Source of the DNA: Ancistrus triradiatus
Lineage: Eukaryota > Chordata > Actinopteri > Siluriformes > Loricariidae
Reading direction: 5' to 3'
NCBI GenBank assembly: GCA_025084515.1
Contig: JAJAGP010003230.1
Location: 1 to 64,000, forward strand
Length of the DNA stretch: 64,000 nt
Both the position numbers and the translations under genes were made by a program. The first letter of the stretch is position 1, and every line of letters starts with the position of its first letter. The notes under the pieces were generated by a model. The model saw only the letters and a list, made by a program, of their open reading frames with translations. It ran no database searches and was not told the DNA's origin. Below are positions 36,184-48,589 of this stretch, piece by piece.

Positions 36184-38590
36184 ACTGACAGAAATTTTTC
36201 AGAGAGGTGGGAAATATCTAGGTACCGATAAAATATTAGATTACCTTGATCATTTGCACAAAATGCAGGAACTGTATTTACTGTCAAAAAGAGGTGGTTT
36301 CTGAAGAGTCTAAGTACACAATCCCCAGATAGCCAGCCAGCCCAAAACTAAAATTAATTCTTTAAAGTGCCTCATTCACAATCTGTGAAGTCTCCAATGA
36401 CCACTGTGATGTAATCCTTCAGTCTGTATTGTCATCCCTTAAATGAAACATTGTTAAATAGTGATAATAACAGGAGAATGTCATTGAAATGTCTCATTCA
36501 TTGTTTATTAATAAAGTTCCCAGAACAATGGATCTGACTCAAATTTAAAGAAACATATTAAAATAAATTAATAAATAACTAAATACATAAATAAATAATA
36601 ATCCATTATGTCTTGTAAAATGTCATTCACATTACATAGTTTATGGTATGAGGCTGCATATTAGACCTGCTGTATGCATAGGTCTATAAGGTGTTGGCTA
36701 GACCAGAGTTTAAATTAAATATTCATGTTGTGAAAAACATAACCATTGTCCAGTGATTTTACAACATAATGTGTTGTAGGGGGGATATGAGTGACAGCAG
36801 ACTGATTTTTTTTTAATTATGTAAGAGGTCTCCTAAGACCACTTACTTGTTTGAGCCCTGGGAATGAATGTAGCACTTTAAGGGATTTTTAAAAACATTG
36901 GAATCAATATCAGCTTTGCAATATTAGCCTTGGTATTACTTGGTATTATAACAGGCTAGACTTTAACTTTAGTGTCTTTAATTTAGTGTGTTAATTAATT
37001 CTTAATTGTTTTATTCATGTCTATGAGCATACTCATTTATTTGTACATGAAAGGTGCTAAATGAATAAATCTGAAAGGCATCATTAGGTTATTGACAGTG
37101 CTTTTTGTGGTTTTAATTAAGACATTAATTGGGAGTGACATCATCAAGGCAGGAAGAGGAAAGCAAACAAGACAGTTGTTCCCATGACAATAACGAGCAG
37201 GGATGGTGGTAACAGATGACCTTTATGTGGAGCTAGAATGAAGGGGTTAGTTAAGGCAGCTCTCACCACATTCTTGCGTAGAGGTCACCCTGGTGACCAT
37301 GACCTTTTTCTACAGTTGATGGAGCCGGGGGGTGAGAGGAAGTTCACCTTTACCAGAGCAGCAAGATATGTCACAGTGCGTCTGATGGAAAAAAAAAATC
37401 ACTTTCACTTATGTATCACTGCTGGCAACTGCTGCTTAGACAATCGACCCAAATACCAGTGATTTGACCTTCTTGGCAAATCTGTCATACCAAATATGGG
37501 GGATGCAAAGCACAATAACAATAAGAGATCATACAGCTAGCTTGGCACCCAAGTGGTGTGAACTAACTCTCCGCTTCAGCTCACATCATGGGCCTTTAGT
37601 GGGGAATTATGTCTTGTGAACTTATTCTCATGACATAAGCTTGATTCAGTGGATATGAAATATTTGATCTGTGGATTCTGAGCTATATTTACTGGTCTAC
37701 TATGACCCAGCTTACCTCCTGAGGAACTCTGAAACTTGGAAAAGTTCCCTAGCAAAGGCAGAACAAAGACACATAGAATATCCTCACCAGGATCACACAC
37801 CCTGGAAAAACTTAAGAACCCGCCCATGGCAGGACTCAACTCGAAAATCAATCTGACCAACAGACTGCACCTCAACAGCGGCAGGATACAAGTCCCTCTG
37901 CTTCATATCCTGTCCCTGACAGAGTGAGGATTGTCTCTTGGTTGGATTGCATGTTCGTTCCTTGCAGGTTCTGTCCTGCTAAGCTTCCATCCCCATTGCA
38001 GGTCCTCATTGTCTGTGTTCCACCTTTTACTGTCATGCAAAAGCACCCATGGTCTGCTTGTACTACTAGACACAGGGAACTCTGAAACTTGGAAGGTGGA
38101 TGCACCTGGCAAAATGAAACACAAACATAGAACAAAAACTACTGCATCTCCACCCTACACTGAGATGCTATCAACAGAGAACTGGTGATCAGATAAGCAG
38201 ACAGAACTATCCTCAAATCTGAGTCTAAAAATGGGAAGTTGGTACCTTGGACACAAACATGAACAGGGAACTCCTGCCCAGTGGAACACAGACCTCAACC
38301 TTCCAAAAATTTTATATGAATCAGGGAGACGCTTTACCCAATGCTTGTTCCCTGTTGTTTGTCTTTCAGATTGTTAGTCAGTCCCACAGTGTAAGTTTCA
38401 TGTGTTGGCGAGGCCAGGTTTCAAACTGGCTGTTAGGGTGTCACCTGATTTCACTGTCTGTATTTGTGTTTCACCTCATCAGGGACTTCCATTGTTTTGA
38501 GTGTTTTGAGCTTCTTGAGTCTCAGGGGCTGGATCTGTGGTAGTGCTAGGACACCAGGAGTGTGTAAACAGTTAAAAAAATCTGGATTAA
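36184..38590. other. No gene seen; intergenic, with weakly repeated segments at 37720-38300
   Basis: The phrase GAACTCTGAAACTTGGA occurs at 37724-37740 and again about 350 bp later at 38078, with related wording near 38270. The several 60-100 codon frames here resemble no family I know. Confidence 0.4.
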
Positions 38591-38603
38591 AAAAAAATGT
38601 ACG

Positions 38604-38643
38604 TATATATATATATAAAAATGTACGTATATAATATATATAT

Positions 38644-38693
<50 letters not shown>

Positions 38694-38698
38694 TATAC
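38604..38698. repeat. AT microsatellite
   Basis: About 95 bp of alternating TA with short interruptions. Confidence 0.95.
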
Positions 38699-38699
38699 A

Positions 38700-38779
38700 C
38701 ACAACTTGCATGTTTTTCCAAAAAGCTCTATTTTTGTCTCATGTAACCACAGAACCCCAGTTGCTTACATTTATGATTG
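38700..38779 (-). mobile_element. Small Tc1-like remnant
   Basis: The stretch CCAAAAAGCTCTATTTTTGT followed by CTCATGTAACCACAGAAC is antisense to the first-Asp region of fish Tc1 transposases. It is cut by the following SINE. Confidence 0.4.
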
Positions 38780-39045
38780 TTTGTTTATTTGGTTTTATTT
38801 AATAACGCTTTCAGCATCAATGGCTTTTTAACAACAGACACAAGGTTACAGCAATACACAAAGTTACATCGAAACTAGCCATACATACCCAGATTGGGCC
38901 AATTTAGTGTTATCAATTAATGCATGACTTTGGACTGTGGAAGGAAACCGGAGCACCCGGAGTAAACCCACTGGGAGTACATCCACACAGGCGGAGTCAG
39001 AGATCGGGAGGCGAATGTGCTAACCACTGCGCCACCATACTGCCC
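38780..39045 (-). mobile_element. tRNA-derived SINE with clear target-site duplication
   Basis: The minus-strand head lies at 39045 (GGGCAGTATGGTGGCGCAGT). The body matches the other SINEs (CCAATTTAGTG; GGAAACCGGAGCACCCGGAG on plus). Flanking 16-bp direct repeats (CTTACATTTATGATTG at 38764-38779 and a one-mismatch copy at 39046-39061) define the ends. Confidence 0.85.
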
Positions 39046-39061
39046 CTTACATTTATGAATG

Positions 39062-40365
39062 AAGTTCTTTCTGTTGGTAGATCTCCCAATTAGTCTGTTG
39101 ACATGGAGGTTGCATGAAAAAAGAGTTATTTCAGCAAGCCTCAAAAATAATTTAAAATTTAAAGTAGGACCTAAAATCATTACACAATAAACTACAAATT
39201 ACATTTTTTGCACCATTTATTCACTAACCATTTTGTATCAAACACAAACACACACTATCAAGAACAGGATTTTAACAAGAGGTTTTAAAGCAGCACATTT
39301 TAGCATAAATAAGGGCTTTGGCAAAAAATACATTTCTTTGTGAATGGTGAAGGATTAGTGAAAGAAATTAATTTAAACACATAAGTTTCAGTGTTCCAGT
39401 ATCGACAATACAGCAAACACATTTATATTTACAGAAGTGCAAGTGAGACTAATGCAAAATTCTCAAAGATTTCAAACATACAGTAGAATTTATCGAATCA
39501 AAACAAACATGTATTGTACAAAAAATAATTCAGGCATAAATCTGACTGGTGCTTCATTTCCACTATGTAACAGATTATGTATTTTATCAAGCATAAAAGT
39601 CTAAGTGCCTGTGTTATTAAGCTAAGCATACCGTTTGGCTCGATTTATGTTAAGTTTTTTTGAGCATACTTGAGAGTGAGAAATGTGCATATTAATAAAC
39701 TGTAGATGTAGTCATTAATCTTTAAAGATGATCCAAAACATGGTGTGTTCCAAGTGTGCTCGCTCTAATATCTATTTGTTATGCAAGACCATTATTTAAT
39801 CATATTCATTCAGCTCATCTCGTTTAGTTTATTCATTCAAATTGATTGTGTGCATACATGTGTGTGTGTAAGATTACACATACATTTGTTACTTTAAGGG
39901 GTTAATAATTTCCTAATCTACTTGGATTTTCACAAAACATCTGTTAGTTATTACAAAAAAAACTAAAAAATTGAAACTATTTGCTTTCACTTAATAATGT
40001 AAGGGTACTTGTACTTGCAGTCATAGCATTAGTGTCCTACAGGTGTTTGTTTGTCTGTGCAAAGAGGACTATTTAGTTTAAATTGCTTCTTTAATTTGCT
40101 TAATCTTTTTTTTAATGTAAGATGGCTTATCTCCCATATTCATGTCTGATCCATCATGAATGTTTTTGCTTTTATTCATTGAAATTGGTAAGCATACTTT
40201 TTTTTCACATGAAAACTAACTGGCATCCTATGCATATTTTTGCCTCCTCAAATATGCAGTCAGTTTTGTTCTATCACCCACAGAGTGACGCCGTGTCTAA
40301 ATAGCACTTTAGACTGATATAATATACATATACATAATATAATAATAAAATATTATTATAAAATA
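39062..40365. other. No gene seen; AT-rich intergenic sequence
   Basis: Only chance frames; no repeat termini were recognised. Confidence 0.45.
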
Positions 40366-40367
40366 TG

Positions 40368-41446
40368 CAGTGGGCAAAAAAAGTATTTAGTCAGCCACTG
40401 ATTGTGCAAGTTCTCCTACTTTGAAAGATGAGAGAGGTCTGTAATTTTCATCATAGGTACACTTCAACTATGAGAGACAAAATGGAAAAGAAATCCAGGA
40501 AATCACACTGTAGGATTTTTAAAGAATTTAATTGTAAATCATGGTGGAAAATAAGTATTTGGTCAATAACAAAAGTTCAACTCAGTACTTTGTAACATAA
40601 CCTTTGTTGGCAATGACAGAGGTCAAACGTTTCCTGTAGCTGGTATTTTGGCCCATGCCTCCATGCAGATCTCCTCTAGAGCAGTGACGTTTTGGGGTTG
40701 TCGCTGGGCAACACGGACTTTCAACTCCCTCCACAAATATTCTATGGGGTTGAGGTCTGGAGACTGGCTGGGGTGTTACTGATGGTAGCCTTTGCTACTT
40801 TGGTCCCAGCTCTCTGCAGGTCATTCATCGGGTCCCTCCGTGTAGTTCTGGGATTTTTACTCACTGTTCTCACATTTTGACCCCACGGGATGAGATCTTG
40901 CATGGGGCCCCAGATCGAGGGAGATTATCAATGGTCTTGTATGTCTTCCATTTTTTTACAATTGCTCCCACAGTCGATTTATTCACACCAACCTGCTTGC
41001 TTATTGTAGATTCACTCTTCCCAGCCTGGTGCAGGTCTACAATTTTCTTGCTGGTGTCCTTCGACAGCTCTTTGGTCTTGGCCATGGTTGAGTTTGGACT
41101 GTTTGAGGCTGTGGACAGGTGTCTTTTATACAGATAACGAGGTCAAACAGGTGCCATTAATACAGGAAACGAGTGGAGAACAGAAGAGCTTCTTAAAGAA
41201 GAAGTTACAAGTCTGTGAGAGCCAGAAATCTTGCTTGTTTGTGGGAGACCAAATACTTATTTTCCACCAAGATTTACAATTAAATTCTTTAAAAATCTTA
41301 CAATCTGATTTCCTGGATGTTTTTTTTCTCATTTTGTCTCTCATAGTTGAAGTGTACCTATGATGAACATTACAGACCTCTCTCATCTTTCTACGTAGGA
41401 GAACTTGCACAATCAGTGGCTGACTATATACTTTTTTGCCCCACTG
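40368..41446 (-). mobile_element. Tc1 family A copy with both termini, large internal deletion
   Basis: Ends CAGTGGGCAAAAAAAG and CCCCACTG match the family. The minus-strand start (MAKTKELSKDTSKK at 41085) and helix-turn-helix are intact to about 40870. The sequence then jumps near 40770 directly to the C-terminal coding part, losing the catalytic core. The left TA has mutated to TG. Confidence 0.88.
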
Positions 41447-41744
41447 TACATAATACTCCTATGATCGGGCCCTAGTTCTTCTTCTATTTTTTTGGTTTTA
41501 TGGCGATTGGCATACCGTATTGGTGCATTATTGCCACTGACTGAACTGGAGTACATGTATGTTTGGAAGATCGCACTATTGAGTGTTTATTTAGGGTGCC
41601 CATGTTCGAAGTCGGAAGTGAAAAGGCATTAGAATTCCGAGGTTCCACTGTATACAAACTACCATCACTGGCACCCACATCCATGCCATAGCCAAAGTCA
41701 CATTACATCATTTTCAACACTACAAATTCACAGCTCCAGAGTTT

Positions 41745-41845
41745 GCATGTTCTCCCTGTTTCTGCTTCTGTTTTTTATAGATACTCCAGTTTCCTCCCAC
41801 ATTTCAAAGGCATGCATCAGGTCAGTTGGAGTCTCTGACATGTCC

Positions 41846-41881
<36 letters not shown>

Positions 41882-41975
41882 AAATTACAATGTGCTGGCA
41901 CCCTACGATGCTGATTAGGCCTTGGCTTCCTTGCGACTCTGAAATTCTACTAAGCTGGTATGGAAAGTGAGTGAA
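41745..41975 (+). mobile_element. SINE body fragment carrying a GT microsatellite
   Basis: It matches the SINE body (TTTCCTCCCACATTTCAAAG) and tail (AAGTGAGTGAATGA). A GT run at 41851-41878 has grown inside it. The tRNA head is missing. Confidence 0.55.
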
Positions 41976-42832
41976 TGACTGATTAATTGAAGCAATTGAC
42001 ACGAGTCTGCATGATTTTGCTCATTGTGCTGATGCCACATGATTAGATGACAGGATGACTATGCATGCAGTGGTACAGATGTCTTTAACAAAGCTCTGGT
42101 GGGAGTGAATATACATATAAGTATGCTTTTGTTCTGGGACATTTTGTTATGTTATAAATGATTGAAAAAAATTGAACGAATACACGGCTGCTTATGTGTC
42201 CACGAACAGAAGTCTGACATGCTGATTCTGTTGATTTTTGATACAACTATGTATGTCAATTGCCATGAGACCTCACTACTGTTGGACCCTCAAAAAAAGG
42301 CTACAGAGGCAAACTACGGTAACCTTTAGACATATACTTACAATTGGAATTTTACTGTACTTTTTCTGTTTTCCATTAACTATGTGTTACATAAAACCCT
42401 GGGTGACAGAAAAAATACCTAAAACCAGATTTGAATTCAGCACAAACAATACCATTAAACTCTCCTTTGTAGTTTAATAGAGGAGTAGTTATTAGATTGG
42501 AATTATAATTATTTGCCTGAAGGGCAGTTACTGACATAAAGGGGCAGTTGTTAGTCCAGTGACGATTAGTTATTAGATCAGAGGTATTGATATTAGGCTT
42601 GATGTGCAGTTGTTAAATTAAAAAGCAGTTATTGAATTGGAAGATAGATATTGCAGTGAATGGGTGTTTTTGTATTAGAGTGGCAGTTAATGGATTAAAA
42701 GACCAGTTGCTGGGCTAGGGGCAATCATTGAACTAAAGTGGGAAAATATGGATCAAGGTCAAATTAGTTGATTAGAGAGACAATTTTTGAATTGCAAAAA
42801 TAAGGAGCCATGATATGATAAGCTTTGTTAAC

Positions 42833-42838
42833 TTTATT
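42833..42838 (-). terminator. prr35: prr35 polyadenylation signal AATAAA
   Basis: AATAAA on the minus strand lies about 33 nt beyond the stop codon. The 3' UTR would be very short if this site is used. Confidence 0.45.
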
Positions 42839-42870
42839 GGCCTAGATGAGCAGTTAAATTGTTTAAAGTG

Positions 42871-43182
42871 TTAGTTGTGGTTTAGAGGGGCAGTTATTGG
42901 GCTTGGGGGACAGATGGGGGTTTTAGAACAAAGGCGACCGCTTGAGTCTGCTTCACACTTCCTTGTCCTGCTGTTCCACATTGCTTCCATGTCACCCTGC
43001 AATGATTCTGACTTTACCACGGCAACACCTGATGTCGCTATGGAAATGCCCTGGGGCTGACCCATCTTCATTAGTACACTGAGTGAATGTTTCTTCCATT
43101 CTTCGTCCATCTCTCCTTTCTCTTCTTCTTCATCGTCGTCTTCGTCTGGCTCAGAACCAATATCCTGGTTGTGCCCCAAATA
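42871..43182 (-). CDS. prr35: prr35 last coding exon (acidic run and C-terminus)
   Basis: The acceptor CACATTAG ends at 43183. The exon encodes YLGHNQDIGSEP, an Asp/Glu run, and a tail containing KCEADSSGRLCSK before the stop at 42871-42873. A KCEADSS block is also present near the end of mammalian PRR35, which supports this exon. Confidence 0.83.
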   Translation of the reverse strand, partial: YLGHNQDIGSEPDEDDDEEEEKGEMDEEWKKHSLSVLMKMGQPQGISIATSGVAVVKSESLQGDMEAMWNSRTRKCEADSSGRLCSKTPICPPSPITAPLNHN

Positions 43183-46100
43183 CTAATGTGTGATAGAAAA
43201 GTCTTATTAGATTTTTTTTTTCAGAGTGACAGGCATCCCTGGGTCAATAATGGAGAAATTTGAATTAAAGCGAGAGAGGTGCCAGTGATTTTATGACAAA
43301 AAGTATTTTTATAAGCCCTTTGATATTTTTTGAACTTACAATAAAATACATGTGTAGGAAAAAACTGAGTTTCATTTCCTGCTCAGGCAGTGTATACAGG
43401 ATACAAATCAAATAAACGGAGAGGATCCTGAAGTCCAGCCAATCAGCACATGGTGGTTCTCCAATCAGGAGGCATCCAAACGAGTAGCTAGGTAAACTAC
43501 TATATTTTGTAATATAATACAGTAGCCACGTTTGCTACCAAACTTGTCGACTAATCAAGTGATGGTTGTGGTGATGAAATATGTTTATAAATGGCTGTTC
43601 AATCTGAATTTAGATCCCGCCATTGTTGACCCATGGATGCCTGTCTTTTGAGAAAATAAGAATAAGTAAACATGGCTAGCTTCAAAAGAAAATTTACCAC
43701 AATGACTTTGTTCTACAACATAAATAATGAATATGAGACTGTATAAATAGCCCACTAGCTAAACAGCTATGACTAAATCAGCAAATCCAACTAAAGTCTG
43801 ACTACGTTACGTCAGGTTATGTTACATTACGTTACATTATTAAATCACAGGTTGCAGTACCAGCACCATGGAGGGCATCACCCCCTCAAGAAGTGCTGCT
43901 CCCACAATCTACATTTTAATTACATTTTGGCTGGTATGCACAATAACATAACTTAAGCAAATATGCTCCAAACGAGATATGATCTTGTGGTCCTGAGGCA
44001 CTACAACTACTGAAGAACTTAAGTCAAATTGAGTTTTGCTTTAAGAATAGGCATATGAGACAACATGACAACAGTGGGCAGGGCCTCTTGTTTTGACTGT
44101 GAAATGAAAGTTACTTTAAACATTAAAAAACATCTGATTCCCCTCCACTGATTCTGCCCTAGCCCTGACATTTGCACTGCATTTGCACTTTGTTGTAGTT
44201 CTTTTGTTTAAAAAAACCTGCCTTTGAGAAAAACACTAGGTCAACACGAATCTGGGACTGAGCACCTGTTTTGCTTGCTTCGCTTCCCCTGACAGCACAG
44301 TCGCTCCAGAGACAAGTTCCTTTCTGATGGACAGGTCGAGGGGTCCTTGAGTGGTCCTATGCAGAGCCTGCTGTATATGAGATAGTTCTTGGCGGATTTT
44401 GCGGATTTTTTGGGCCCACAAGTGGCGTAGGTGTGCATGCTCAGACTGAAGGGCTGCCTCATGCTCTGCATGCTGGAGCTCCTGCAATGCTGAGGAGAGA
44501 TCGAGCAGTAACTCTTCATTCGTCTCTCTCTCTTTCACCTCACCCTTCTCAGAGAAGTGAACAGGGGAGGAGCTTCTTGTATGTGAATAATATTCTTCCA
44601 ATCTGGCCTGAGCATGCAAACTAGAACACCAAAGAAGACAAACAGAAAGAGAGAGACACACACATAGACACAAGAAATTATGGCCAATACTTTTTCCATA
44701 TTTCTTTTATCTAAGAAAAACCTTTAGCTAATGGGCAGCTTGGTGGCTCGGTGAGTAGCACTTGTTGCCTCACAGCGAGAAGGTCCTGGGTTCAATCCCC
44801 GGTGTCCTTTTTATGTGGAGTCTGCGTGTCCCCCCTGTGTCTGCGTGGGTTTATTCCGGGTACTCCGGTTTCCTCCCACAGTCCAAAGACATGTATCTTA
44901 GGTTAATTGGTGTCTCTTAACTGCCCTAGTGTGTGTATGATTGTGTGAGTGTGTGTGCCCTGCAATGAATTGGGACCCTGTCTAGGGCTGTTCCTTGAGC
45001 CCTATTGAGCCGGTTAGGTGCCGGCTCTACTGCGACCCTGTCCAGGATCAAGTGGTTGAGAAAGTGAATGAATGAATGAATGAACCTTTAGCCAACTATT
45101 GTGGCAGAATGGTAAGGTCATTTGGATAAACCTTCTATGTGCTGTATTCCATTATACAAGAAGAGTCATATTTGACTAATATAGGACTATTGCAAATAGT
45201 TACTGCAAGTGTAATTAAAAGATGACAACCAAAACACAATATGAACTATTTGATTCTGTGTTCTAAAGAGCACTTATAAATGGAGTAGAATGTCTCGCTT
45301 CACTAGAAGCATCATTCTTACCTGCTGTGCAGATGAAACCTGTCAGGTGCAATGGCAGTAGAAGTGGGTGTAGCTTGATTGAGCAGGAATGATGGCACTG
45401 ACTTTTTTTCTTCAGGTGCATTATTTGAGTCCAGAGATGCAGCTGTCCTCTTCCCACTCCGCTCCTGTCCCCACTGAGGTGGCTTCTCCCGAGCACTGTG
45501 GCCTGTTTCTGAGTTTGAGCTGCTAGCTGAGCCCCAGGCTTCAGATAAAGACTGGCTGTGAGTTGTCCTCAATGCTGGAAACTTCCATAGATTAAGTTTG
45601 GGGGTGTAAACTCTAGGTTTGACAGTTTTACTGGAGTCTGCTGTTGTGGTGTGCTCGCATAAGAAAGGGTAATACAAAGGCGGGGGCAGGATGGTACGAT
45701 CAGAGTGAGTGTTTACAGAAGCCAAATAAGGCAAAGAGCTAACCTGGGGTGTACTGGAAGTTGCTGTGGCACTGAGGTTAGGACTAAGATAGGAAAAGAG
45801 GTCAGACGTCAAAGGGTAGCTAACCCCAAGCAAAGACAGATTGAGGGGAGCGGCATCTGAGCACTTCAGGTGGCCCTGGTGTAACACAGGGGGGTAACAG
45901 GGCAACGAGTCAGACAAAAGGAGGCGGGTTTTAGACAAACGATAATGGCGCAGTTTTGACTCCACATCAACTGAGCGTGCCCGCAACAACTGCTCCTCCA
46001 ATGAGAACATGTCTGCCATGACAAGCTCTGCCTCTTGATTGGACTCACCCCTCAAAGACACGTTTGTAGGATCAGGGTTCAAACTGACCGACTCATTCGT

Positions 46101-46493
46101 CTCCGCTTGAATGTCTGCATCTTTCTCACTCGTCTCCATCTCCTCTGTTTCATCGTTCAAGTTGAGCTGTAATTCTTCTCTTTTTTGCTCCGTCTGCTCT
46201 TTGTCTGAGCTCAGACTTCCCACAATCCCATGTTGCAAACGCAGGTGGTCTGATGGAAGCAGGTTCCCTTTTTTATAAGGCCAGTCAGACTCAATAAGCA
46301 GTGAGAGTGAGTTCTTACACAGGCTGTATTTCATGTGGTTGTACAGGTGGGATTTCTCCATGCATGTGAATGGACACTGGAAGCACTTGTAGTTGTACGG
46401 TTTCCCAAATGGCCGTGGGATATAGTGAGGCTTCTTTGGCTTCCGCTCCTTATGTTTACAGCCCGATGACAACTTAGACTCCTCCTTCGGCAT
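42871..46493 (-). CDS. prr35: prr35: proline-rich protein 35, ZNF750-like nuclear regulator (whole CDS, 3 coding exons)
   Basis: Coding exons, all minus: 46493-45322, 44620-44266 and 43182-42871. GT-AG introns and phases (2, 0) join to 1839 nt, 612 residues plus stop; the human protein is slightly shorter. Residues 17-60 carry the family hallmark KPKKPHYIPRPFGKPYNYKC and an atypical finger CX2CX12HX5C (C37, C40, H53, C59). PLNLS at 216-220 and PLDLS at 484-488 are CtBP-binding type motifs. Residues 428-480 look helical (LLLDLSSALQELQHAEHEA, then IRKIRQELSHIQQAL). The C-terminal exon has an acidic run (DEDDDEEEE) and a KCEADSS block. ZNF750 is a nuclear regulator recruiting CtBP and KDM1A; a similar role for PRR35 is inferred. 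CYPPV, LSLLGVSYPL and KCEADSS favour PRR35 over ZNF750. Introns hold a SINE and a MITE but all frames are intact. Confidence 0.9.
43226..43650. mobile_element. MITE in prr35 intron 3
   Basis: An imperfect inverted repeat (GACAGGCATCCCTGGGTCAA at 43228 and its complement ending 43645) extends for about 40 bp at each end. The inside (about 370 bp) is non-coding. It starts only about 40 bp upstream of the last prr35 exon's acceptor. Superfamily not assigned. Confidence 0.65.
44266..44620 (-). CDS. prr35: prr35 coding exon (helical segment and PLDLS motif)
   Basis: The acceptor TTCTAG ends at 44621. The first base completes Ser391, followed by LHAQARLEEYY. The exon carries the predicted helix and GPLDLSIRKEL. 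A donor CAG|GTGCTC at 44266/44265 keeps phase 0 into the next exon. Reading through would reach a stop at 44236, so a short alternative end is possible, but the downstream exon matches the family C-terminus. Confidence 0.85.
44732..45082 (+). mobile_element. Complete tRNA-derived SINE in prr35 intron 2 (antisense to the gene)
   Basis: The head has TGGTGGCTCGGTGAGTAGC and a B box (GGGTTCAATCC), then the body with TTTCCTCCCACAGTCC and a (GAAT)n tail at 45063-45082. Direct repeats AACCTTTAGC(T/C)AA at 44719-44731 and 45083-45095 mark the insertion. It is the most complete SINE in the window. Confidence 0.88.
45322..46493 (-). CDS. prr35: prr35 coding exon (zinc finger and proline/serine-rich region)
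   Basis: The acceptor CCTATAG lies just before 46522, leaving 29 nt of 5' UTR before the ATG at 46493-46491 (MPKEESKLSS). The frame stays open upstream to the acceptor without another in-exon ATG, which supports this start. Donor: CAG|GTAAGA at 45322/45321. Encodes residues 1-390 plus two bases of codon 391. Confidence 0.92.
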
Positions 46494-46869
46494 GATGGAA
46501 GGTGCACGTGGTGGAGTAAATACTATAGGGCACAAACGTGGAATATTTTAAAAAATGGCTTGCCTAAATTTTATTCGTTTAGATTTGAGTTATTGATTGA
46601 GCTGTGATCATATTATATTGATTCAATTGTAATAATAACTTGAACATTAATTTCAGGATACTTCTAATATCTCTTAAAAAATTGTATTACAGTCCTAAAC
46701 CAGTGTTCCTAATATTATGTACCTATAAAAATTAGCATAGAGAATGATTGCTAGGCCTATTCGTACAATTCACTGTTGTTTATTAAGTTTAACCAATATA
46801 ATTGTATCAGCATTTTCCAGCTGGTTTATTTTCACTTGAGAATTTACCATCCAGTGACAGGCATGAGTA

Positions 46870-46972
46870 AAGTCGAGAGTGTGATGCTCTAGGTAAAGTC
46901 CTGCTGGGAAAACTTGGGTCCAGGCATTCATGTGGATGTTCTTTGACACGTACCACCTACCTAAACCATACC
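46870..46972 (+). mobile_element. Short Tc1/mariner fragment (family D) in prr35 intron 1
   Basis: It resembles the region before the second catalytic Asp in a fish Tc1 family (GTCCTGCTGGGAAAACTTGG, then GACACGTACCACCTACCTAA). It ends at the same motif as the fragment at 48590-48910. Confidence 0.55.
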
Positions 46973-47381
46973 CTTTGATAGTTCTGATTAATAAAGGTAC
47001 TGTTACTTATTTGTAGGATTTCTAAATGGATTTTAGAGCTGTATTTCTGGCTTGTGTCCAAAGAACTCAGGTAATGGGATACACTGCATGAAAAACATGC
47101 GATTTTTTTGTAGATTTTTAAAATGAGTTAGATTTAAGTTAAAAAGGCAACTTACCTTTTTGAAATTAGAATAAAGAATCATAATTAATTACTTAGGTTT
47201 AAAGTCAGACCCTACCTGAAACCTTTCAGCAGAGACTTACACAGTTGGGACCAGAGCCAGCATAACATGCAACCAGTTTTCTGTTAGGTGTAAAGATGAA
47301 ATCCATCCGAGATATTTTCTTAATACCCCACTTCAAATACAAGTTCAAGTTTCTTCTAAAGTTTACAAGTTTAATTTGTAA

Positions 47382-47535
<154 letters not shown>

Positions 47536-48589
47536 TGAGTGTCAGCCACAAACTGTATATAATATTATAATTCTTTATGCAGTCTGTGCCTGTGTGTGTG
47601 TGTGTGTGTGTGTGCTTCCACTAGCATGTCTCGGGAGAGTCTGGTCTGTTGTTCCTCTACCTGCCATCCTTCATTACTTCCAGCACCCACACCAGGCCAT
47701 GTGTGTATGCGCGTGTGTCTCAGGGCGCGTGTGCGCGTGTGTGTGTGTGTGCGCATGCGTGTGTGTCTCAGAGGGCTGCACCTGTTCAGTGGCTGCAGGT
47801 TTAGTACTGTTTTTCTGAAGGAAACCCTGGAGGTCAGCTATGGGCACCACATGGTGAGGGGCTTGAGGTGTGTGTATGTGTGTGTTTGTTCATAGGAGTG
47901 TTGTAATGAGGGATGACTGCCATGGGGCATCATTAGTGTAGGGAAGTGGGTCAGGGCAAACTGACTGTTCTTTTACCTCCTCCTTTCTTTAAATGCCCCT
48001 CCTGTATTTTTCACTACTTAGCAATGTTCTGACTCAGTGAATGTTTGTCTCAGGCTTTCTTAGTACTTAATGCAACAGAACCTGTTTAATTTCCCAATCT
48101 ATCTTGTCCAGGTCTCAGTTATTAGCAATATAAGCAACAACTACATCCCAAAGGCTAGTGTCTGATAGGAGAGCTCTCATCAGATTAGTCACGGTGATTA
48201 AGAAAGCTATAATAATTTTTGGATAATTAAAAATAACTCACAAATGAAGTAAAATACATGAGAGTAAAATCAAATAAACAGAAAAGCAATAAATTCTGTA
48301 AAAATATCTCTGATATCTTCATCCTTGCTCTCTCCAGGTGTTACTAGCTAGGAAAAGAACGCTACCTTTAAGAGTTTCCACATTAGCAAGAAAACTGAAA
48401 GAGTGAGCTAGGCTTAATATATATCGATGAAAAATATGTTGACACTCACAGATCAATTAATGTTGACTTTCCTCATTACAACTGCACATGTCAAGGTCTG
48501 AGATGATTTTAAATCATAAGGGAAGAGCTGATTCACCTAGGCAATGTGTTGGACATGGGAGAAATGTAAATTGTAAAGACGTAAAGACC

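Noticed and set aside
37238..37462. 74-codon frame ending near 37.46 kb
   Set aside because: Weakly exon-like, but there are no matching splice partners and no family was recognised.
42871..46493. Assignment of the zinc-finger gene as znf750
   Set aside because: The shared N-terminal finger fits both, but LSLLGVSYPL, the helical PLDLS exon and KCEADSS fit PRR35.
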